Shown here: positions 58,946 through 64,000 of the stretch, piece by piece
How positions within the stretch are numbered: the stretch's first letter is position 1
Layout of the letters: the number at the start of each line of letters is the position of its first letter
NCBI GenBank assembly: GCA_030431255.1
Contig: JAUIJL010000009.1
Location: forward strand, 248,001 to 312,000
Direction of reading: 5' to 3'
DNA length: 64,000 nucleotides
Origin: Thermoanaerobaculia bacterium
GTDB lineage: Bacteria; Acidobacteriota; Thermoanaerobaculia; Multivoradales; J023
Made by a program: the position numbers and the translations under genes
Notes under the pieces: model-generated
What the model saw: the letters and a program-made list of their open reading frames with translations, nothing else
Database searches by the model: none
What the model was told of the DNA's origin: nothing

Positions 58946-61210
58946 TCAGTCTGTCGACAAATCCAACGTTACCACGTTGAATGCCGCGTCGGTGAGCCGC
59001 AACAACACCCACTGGGCGTCCGCCGGCACCTCGAGCTCCAATCGCTCTCGGCGGGAATCCAATAGGCCGTCCACCGCCCGAGCCGGCTGCCACTTGCCAC
59101 CGGCCACGCTCCATTGAGCGTCACGCAAGGGGCTGCGGGCGTCCTGGACCTCGAGCTCTAGGCGTCCTCCGTTTCGCTTGCGGCTGACCAGCTCCGGAGC
59201 CGAGTGATCCACCGTTACCGGATCGCTGAGCTCGCTACCCTGAAGCGCCCGGGCGCCCAGGTTACCCTCCCGATCGTCGGCGGTGAGACGGAAGCGGTAG
59301 ATGCCGTCCGGCAACACCGTCGAATCGAAGGAGAACCAGCTCTCCTCCAGCTCTTCCACCATGGAGATCCATTCTCCACCGCCGGTGTCTCCATAACCGC
59401 CGCCATCGGCCTCCCGTCGCACCTCGAGCCGGTAAACCAATGGGTCGTCGTTGGCGTCGCTCGCCTCCCATTGCAAGGTCCGATACCCCTTCTTCCACAG
59501 GGTCTTGAGCTGGCTCGATTCGCGCTCTTTACGAATCGAGGTGAAGATACCTTCGCGATTCGGCGTCCACGGCTCAAAGGTCGTGGAGGTGGGATTGAAG
59601 CTCTGGGGCACGAGGATCAAACCCGGATCGTGGGCTTCGAACGATTGAATCTCGGGAGCGCGGTTGCGCTGACGATAGCTGAGCTCGGTCCAGCGGACCT
59701 CGAGATCTGGCTGATCCCGCAGCTCCATGCGCCACTGCAGAAAACGACCGGAAATACCCGCCAGAGAAAGCTCTTCTCGGGCCTCGATATCGTTGGGAAT
59801 CGACCAGCCCGTCCAAGTGGCGTCGGGCTCGGACGACATGCCCGTGCGGAAGCTCACCCGCACCTTCGAGCTACTGGGCGCCTGGCCGTTCCAGCGGAAG
59901 ACCCCCATATCCGAGGGCTGCTTCAGATCGTAGATCTTGCTTTCGTAGGTGCCGCTCGCACGGCGGGAGCCGTCGAGCCGGTAGACCGCGGCGGAATTGG
60001 TGGTCACCACCCCGAGATGCCCGTCTGGTCCCTGGACTAAGGCCACCAGCTGCCGCTCGTCGAGCTCCAGCTCGCGGATCAGCTCATCCCCTTGCAAGCG
60101 GTAGAGCCTCCCGTCCTGACCGGTGCCGATCCACAGGCCCTTCTCAGCATCGCCCTTCTTGGGTTTACCCGGGTCGGCGCCGAAAGCTGCCAGGGCATGG
60201 ATCGTCTCATCCTCCAGACGGGCCGCCCGTTCCACGGTTCCGTCGCCGTGCAAGCGCAGCACCACGCTGCGGGGTCCTTCGTGATCCCCGGCCCGTGAGC
60301 CCAATGTCGGGGTCGGAGCCTCACTCGCCTCCTCGCCGTTTCCCTGGGCCGACGGCGGGCTGAGATCCACGTAGCTCGCCTCCGACGCCAGCAGGGCGAC
60401 ATAGACGTGCTCGCCGGCGTCGGCGAAATCCAGCACCTCGGGCTCGTCGGCGTCGTAGAGGGTTTGGGCTTTGCCCTCGGCGTCGATCCGGACCACCAAC
60501 CCTTGGCCGGCGGTTCCGAGGTAGATCGAGCCGTCTTCTCTGAGCAAAAGGCTGCGGACATGGGCGTCCGGGCTCTCGTAGAGCACCTCCATCTTCTTGC
60601 CGTCCCAACGCACCAAGCGGCCCGGTAATCCGGTGGCCGCGAGAATCCGTCCCCGGCTGTCCTCCGCCAGACGCCACACATAGGTCGCTTCCGGATCGAA
60701 GAGCTGCTCGGTGCCGTCGGCGGTCAGGCGATGGACCTTGCCGTCGGGCGAGCCGGCCGCGACCACGGACCCGTCCGCGGTGCCGAGAACGGCGAAAATC
60801 TCGGGCTCGGGCAGCCGGCCGATTTCCTCGGCCACACCGTCTCCGTTCACCCGGAAGATCTTGCCTTCATTGCCGGTTCCGAGAAGCCAAGACTCCCCGT
60901 CGGTCGAAGCGGAGTAAACGAAAGGCTCATCCAATCCGATCAGACGCTCGATGTCGGGCGCGGTCCTCAGCTCACCTTCGGCACCGATGCTGACCCCTTC
61001 CGTCTCCCCTTCGAGGGCCGCCTCCCGACCCGCGACCCGCAAAATCTCGGTCTCGGCGGCGGACACCACCTCGGGCGAAGCCAGGGCTGCCCCAAAGAGA
61101 AGGATCACCATCGCCATGCGGGTCAAAGGTCTCAAACCAGTAGATTGCACAATAGCTCCTCGATTGCAGAAACAGGATTCTTCACTGAGTTGGAAAACGG
61201 GCTGATGCAT
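58946..61210 (-). CDS. Secreted two-component beta-propeller/Ig-like protein
   Basis: 754 residues. A signal region (MAMVILLFGAALASPEVVSA) lies behind a ~30-residue leader. Residues ~70-440 are propeller-type repeats: GKIFRVNGDGVAEEIGRLP, VVAAGSPDGKVHRLTADGT, RGRILAATGLPGRLVRW, GSIYLGTAGQGLVVRID. The following ~300 residues have Ig-like/fibronectin-type strands (VFRWNGQAPSSSKVRVSFRT, IYRFRLTADDREGNLGARAL). The layout recalls periplasmic sensor propellers, but no kinase is attached. The ATG at 61210 overlaps the stop of the S55 peptidase gene, suggesting a functional pair. Confidence 0.75.
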   Translation of the reverse strand: MHQPVFQLSEESCFCNRGAIVQSTGLRPLTRMAMVILLFGAALASPEVVSAAETEILRVAGREAALEGETEGVSIGAEGELRTAPDIERLIGLDEPFVYSASTDGESWLLGTGNEGKIFRVNGDGVAEEIGRLPEPEIFAVLGTADGSVVAAGSPDGKVHRLTADGTEQLFDPEATYVWRLAEDSRGRILAATGLPGRLVRWDGKKMEVLYESPDAHVRSLLLREDGSIYLGTAGQGLVVRIDAEGKAQTLYDADEPEVLDFADAGEHVYVALLASEASYVDLSPPSAQGNGEEASEAPTPTLGSRAGDHEGPRSVVLRLHGDGTVERAARLEDETIHALAAFGADPGKPKKGDAEKGLWIGTGQDGRLYRLQGDELIRELELDERQLVALVQGPDGHLGVVTTNSAAVYRLDGSRRASGTYESKIYDLKQPSDMGVFRWNGQAPSSSKVRVSFRTGMSSEPDATWTGWSIPNDIEAREELSLAGISGRFLQWRMELRDQPDLEVRWTELSYRQRNRAPEIQSFEAHDPGLILVPQSFNPTSTTFEPWTPNREGIFTSIRKERESSQLKTLWKKGYRTLQWEASDANDDPLVYRLEVRREADGGGYGDTGGGEWISMVEELEESWFSFDSTVLPDGIYRFRLTADDREGNLGARALQGSELSDPVTVDHSAPELVSRKRNGGRLELEVQDARSPLRDAQWSVAGGKWQPARAVDGLLDSRRERLELEVPADAQWVLLRLTDAAFNVVTLDLSTD

Positions 61211-63213
61211 CACCGCTCGACGGTCAGGTCGACGCGATGGATGCCGTCCATGGGTGTGTCCAGAGGCTCCGTCCAATCCCCGGCGACCCTCAGCTGCATG
61301 GGTGAGACGTTCTTGCCGGTGGCCAGCACGGAACGCATGGAAGCCGGCAGCTCCGGCAGCGCGTGGCCGCCCACGGTGAGCCCTTTGGCCGCCACCAGGC
61401 CGAGCACCCTCAGCTCGCGGCGAGAGTGGAAGGAGCGCAGGAGCGCCAAGGATTCTTCCAAAGTTTCCGCCTCGGCGGGCTCGACCATCAAACGAGCCGC
61501 GTCGACGTTGCTACCGTCTCCGACCATCAAGTAGTACCGCCCGTCGGGGATATCTTCCGGCACGGTCACCGCCATCTTGCGCCGGATTCGCTCGCCACGA
61601 TAGGGCCGCAGCTCCAGGGTCAAGTGGACCTTCTCTCCGGGTTTGACCCGCAGACGATCCGCCGTCACCCGTTCCAAGACCTCGACCCGCGGCTCGAGCG
61701 CCTGCTCCATTTCCACGTCCACGGCGGTGATCGGCGCGTTGTCCAAATCGTTGAGCTCCAGAAACGCCGCATAGCTGAGCAAGAAGAGGGCACCGTCGAT
61801 CGCCGCTTGATTGCCGTCGAAGCTTTGGCGCACTTCTAGGTCGTCGTGTCCCTGGATGGAAAAGCGGGCGCGCACGTCGATGCCCTGAAAGCCCGCCGTG
61901 TGGCTGACCGCGTTGAGCGCCCCCAAGGCCGACATAGTGATGAGAGTCGGCTTGAAGATCGGAGAGTCGGCGACGAACATTTGGAACCGGCTGTCGGCCA
62001 AACCTCTGACCCGCACCGAAACCGGCACCAACGAGGGCTCGGCCCCGAGGATGCCGTGGGCTCCGGCCTCCCGATCTTGGTCGAAGACCCCGATCAGACG
62101 TCCGGCGTTGGAGAGCTTGAACGAGCTTTGCACGCTGGAGATGGTGGTGATCACCTCGGACTCCGCCATCGGTAGCCGAATCGGCCCCAAGGAGTAGATG
62201 GGGTGTCCGAAGGCGAGGATAGCGTCTCCATGCTGATCGGTCACCGTGCCGTGGGCCGCCAAGGTCAGGTCACCGCCTACCAAGAGCAACGACACCGCGT
62301 CTCCACCGGTGAGGTTGGCGGGCACGACCTCGGTGCTGAAAGTGGCCTCGCCGGAGCCCAGCCCCGAAGTCGGCAAGCCCGCGGCGGGAGCCAGCGCCGT
62401 CCCGAGACCGGACTCCAAAAGCCGACGGGAGGGACCGGTGAAACCGCCGGCGGTCCACAACAAGCTGCTGCGGGGTCCGGCCTCGGCGCTCGCTCCCGTA
62501 CCGGGCATCAGAGCTTGGATGTGTTTCTCCAGAAGGTCGGGGTCGAGATCTTGCTCCGCCACTTGGCGAAGGCTGGGAACCCAAATCGCGGGTCGGGAGC
62601 CCGGGCCGACCGGACCGGACGTCTTGGCTTGGGTCTTGGCCGGGGTCTTAGTTTGGGCGGCCATAGGGCGGATGCCGAAGCTCTCGAGCCCCAAACCACC
62701 CACGGAGCCGGCGATCTCGCGCATGGATTGGATGGGCGTGATGCCCGCGATGGGATCCTTGCCGAACGAGAAGCTGAAGGCGACGGCGCCGACCAGCTTC
62801 TCCCCGACGAAAACCGGCGAGCCGCTCATGCCGGCCAGCACACCACTGTGCTCCAAGTCCTGACCCGAGAGTCGAGCCAGCAGATAAGTCAGCTCCGGTT
62901 TGCTGTTCCGCCAAACCCCTAGGACCTCGACCTCGAATCGCTCCGGCTCCGTGCCTGCGAAGACCGAAAGACCGTAACCCTTCTGGCCACGCTCCAGGGA
63001 TTCCAGATCGGCGGTTTCTAACGGCAGCTCCGAGGCCGGGACCCATGCGCGCTTGGTGGACGGCTCTCGGGTCTGAGGTGGGGTCTGAGGCGAGTCGGCG
63101 GGACCGTCTGATCTCGCCGGGTCCGGGCCGCCGAAAACGCCGATGAGAAGCAGGCAGACGGCGGCCGGAATCCAATTCAGTCTATGTGGTCGTTCGAGGC
63201 CCAACGCTTGCAA
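61210..63213 (-). CDS. S55 (SpoIVB-like) serine peptidase, secreted
   Basis: 667 residues from a TTG at 63213 with GAGGAG 6 bases upstream. A hydrophobic export segment (NWIPAAVCLLLIGVFGG) and Pro-rich linker are followed by an S55 peptidase domain: LERGQKGYGLSVFAGTEPERF, LEHSGVLAGMSGSPVFVGEK with the probable catalytic Ser, LVGAVAFSFSFGKDPIAGITP, and later LTLAAHGTVTDQHGDAILAFGHP. SpoIVB of sporulating Firmicutes cuts SpoIVFA in sigma-K activation; here there is no sporulation context. The C-terminal half has beta-rich segments (KVHLTLELRPYRGERIRR). It overlaps tsaC upstream and the propeller gene downstream. Confidence 0.8.
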   Translation of the reverse strand: MQALGLERPHRLNWIPAAVCLLLIGVFGGPDPARSDGPADSPQTPPQTREPSTKRAWVPASELPLETADLESLERGQKGYGLSVFAGTEPERFEVEVLGVWRNSKPELTYLLARLSGQDLEHSGVLAGMSGSPVFVGEKLVGAVAFSFSFGKDPIAGITPIQSMREIAGSVGGLGLESFGIRPMAAQTKTPAKTQAKTSGPVGPGSRPAIWVPSLRQVAEQDLDPDLLEKHIQALMPGTGASAEAGPRSSLLWTAGGFTGPSRRLLESGLGTALAPAAGLPTSGLGSGEATFSTEVVPANLTGGDAVSLLLVGGDLTLAAHGTVTDQHGDAILAFGHPIYSLGPIRLPMAESEVITTISSVQSSFKLSNAGRLIGVFDQDREAGAHGILGAEPSLVPVSVRVRGLADSRFQMFVADSPIFKPTLITMSALGALNAVSHTAGFQGIDVRARFSIQGHDDLEVRQSFDGNQAAIDGALFLLSYAAFLELNDLDNAPITAVDVEMEQALEPRVEVLERVTADRLRVKPGEKVHLTLELRPYRGERIRRKMAVTVPEDIPDGRYYLMVGDGSNVDAARLMVEPAEAETLEESLALLRSFHSRRELRVLGLVAAKGLTVGGHALPELPASMRSVLATGKNVSPMQLRVAGDWTEPLDTPMDGIHRVDLTVER

Positions 63214-63865
63214 TCCTGTCTCCTCGTCTTTCCGCTGTTTCGAGGGTTTCGATCGGAAAACGCCCTTGGCGGATGACCCGCCAACCGGATTCCGTCCAAG
63301 TGACCAATGTCGAAGGCGCCCCACCCGGTAGAGTCCCTCCGTCGACGATCCAAACCGGTGGCCCGTCCAGGCCGGAAGCCGACTCGTTCAACCAGCTTTC
63401 GAGCCGGTCCGGATCCAAAATCGGCGCTTCGCCAGCGGCATTCGCGCTGGTGGCCGTCAGCGGCGATTGTACGTTCTCCAACAACTCTCGGAGCCTGTCA
63501 TGGGCCGGGATGCGCACCGCCAGGGTCGCATGGCCGCCGGATGCAGGCCACGGTCCATCAGCCCCTCCAGCCGGGGCCACCAGGGTCAGCGGAGCGGGCC
63601 AGAAATCGGCGACGATCCCGAGCTCCGGGCTGTCCACATCGATCCCGAGCAAAGCCAGCTGCTCGATGCTGGCGGCGACCACCGGCAGGGGCTTGCCCCG
63701 ATCCCGCTCCTTGATGCGATAGACCGCCTCGACCCCGACCGGGTTCCGAGGATCCACAGCCAATCCATAGCTCGACTCCGTGGGAATCGCCAACACTCCG
63801 CCCGAAGCCAGATGTCGACGCAGGGACTCGGGAGGCTCGGTTAGGGGGACTCGTTTCGCCTTCAT
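63182..63865 (-). CDS. tsaC: L-threonylcarbamoyladenylate synthase
   Basis: 227 residues of the Sua5/YrdC/TsaC family. It starts the family core at LASGGVLAIPTESSYGLAVD, then YRIKERDRGKPLPVV, FWPAPLTLVAPA, LAVRIPAHDRLRELL and PLTATSANAAGEAPI. It makes threonylcarbamoyl-AMP from threonine, bicarbonate and ATP for the t6A modification of tRNA. It is the short TsaC form, without the Sua5 C-terminal domain. It lies 9 bases after recN on the same strand. Confidence 0.9.
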   Translation of the reverse strand: MKAKRVPLTEPPESLRRHLASGGVLAIPTESSYGLAVDPRNPVGVEAVYRIKERDRGKPLPVVAASIEQLALLGIDVDSPELGIVADFWPAPLTLVAPAGGADGPWPASGGHATLAVRIPAHDRLRELLENVQSPLTATSANAAGEAPILDPDRLESWLNESASGLDGPPVWIVDGGTLPGGAPSTLVTWTESGWRVIRQGRFPIETLETAERRGDRIASVGPRTTT

Positions 63866-63874
63866 CGGCCGACT

Positions 63875-64000
63875 TCAGCCCGCCGCCCCGGCGATCATCT
63901 CCCGGGCGTGATCCAAAGACAGATCGGTGACCTCGCTACCGGCCAGCATGCGAGCCACTTCCTCCACCCGGCCCGTCTCTTCGAGCCGCAAGACGCGGGT
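63875..64000 (-). CDS. recN: DNA repair protein RecN, C-terminal end only
   Basis: The last 41 residues of a frame entering from beyond the window read TRVLRLEETGRVEEVARMLA then GSEVTDLSLDHAREMIAGAA and stop at 63875. This matches the conserved C-terminus of RecN, where R..E.ARMLAG and a following HA.E.L helix are typical. RecN is an SMC-like ATPase in double-strand break repair. The identification rests on this short end only. Confidence 0.75.
   Translation of the reverse strand, partial: TRVLRLEETGRVEEVARMLAGSEVTDLSLDHAREMIAGAAG

Noticed and set aside
1-64000. tRNA and rRNA genes.
   Set aside because: No cloverleaf-like sequence with a conserved T-loop and no rRNA core sequence was seen while reading; a tRNA search program could still find a missed one.

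Overview
The DNA is GC-rich and densely packed with genes. It carries many ATGA/GTGA gene overlaps and many very large secreted proteins (FG-GAP, thrombospondin type 3, LVIVD, cohesin/dockerin, CHAT-TPR). It also has an aminopeptidase-rich operon and a PafA/Dop-family enzyme outside Actinobacteria-like surroundings. Together these suggest an uncultured or little-studied Acidobacteriota, perhaps of the Thermoanaerobaculia type. This is an inference from gene content only. No rRNA, tRNA, CRISPR array or intact transposon was seen.

Layout. (1) 1-1026: the end of an unknown membrane-protein gene and two small lipoprotein genes. (2) 1312-11047 (minus): a compact contractile injection system (CIS) operon, in transcription order: Pvc16-like cap protein, sheath, tube, a small protein, Afp7-like LysM tube-spike adaptor, VgrG-like spike, gp25, a baseplate-J protein fused to a beta-propeller, tail protein I, and a bitopic membrane protein with PASTA domains and a duplicated Cys-rich tail. 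No AAA+ ATPase, tape measure or tail fibre is visible. A pesticin/T4-type lysozyme gene lies divergently next to it. (3) 12.3-18.2 kb: an outer-membrane-type protein, then a CHAT-TPR lipoprotein, a sigma-like protein and a single-pass membrane protein. (4) 18.3-32.1 kb: giant secreted surface proteins, one split by a frameshift and ending in an HExxH domain. (5) 32.3-39.6 kb: a VNG-repeat envelope protein, a GH38 glycosidase lipoprotein, an aldolase/dehydrogenase and threonine synthase. (6) 39.6-47.3 kb (minus): an operon that starts with a 58-59 residue Pup-like protein ending in Gly-Gly-Glu. It is followed by a PafA/Dop-like ligase with a hydrophobic membrane insertion, an M1 aminopeptidase lipoprotein, a membrane protein, an M28 peptidase and an S1/P1 nuclease. 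(7) 47.6-53.5 kb: a signal-peptidase-like protein with Cys at the nucleophile position, error-prone polymerase DnaE2, a degraded UPF0175/DUF3368 toxin-antitoxin pair, DUF2007, and a winged-helix regulator behind a palindrome array. (8) 53.5-64 kb (minus): lytic transglycosylase, XerD, LeuA-like and LeuB-like enzymes, DUF2071, CoaD, a beta-propeller protein, an S55 peptidase, TsaC and the end of RecN.

The two most notable systems are the Pup-like tag with a membrane-inserted ligase and surface peptidases, and the minimal CIS with its own membrane/cell-wall anchor candidate. Three copies of one long hairpin (GTGCCGATCGC stem) punctuate the window. Many start sites were moved inward from the longest reading frame on the basis of Shine-Dalgarno sequences and gene overlaps; the reasons are given per gene.
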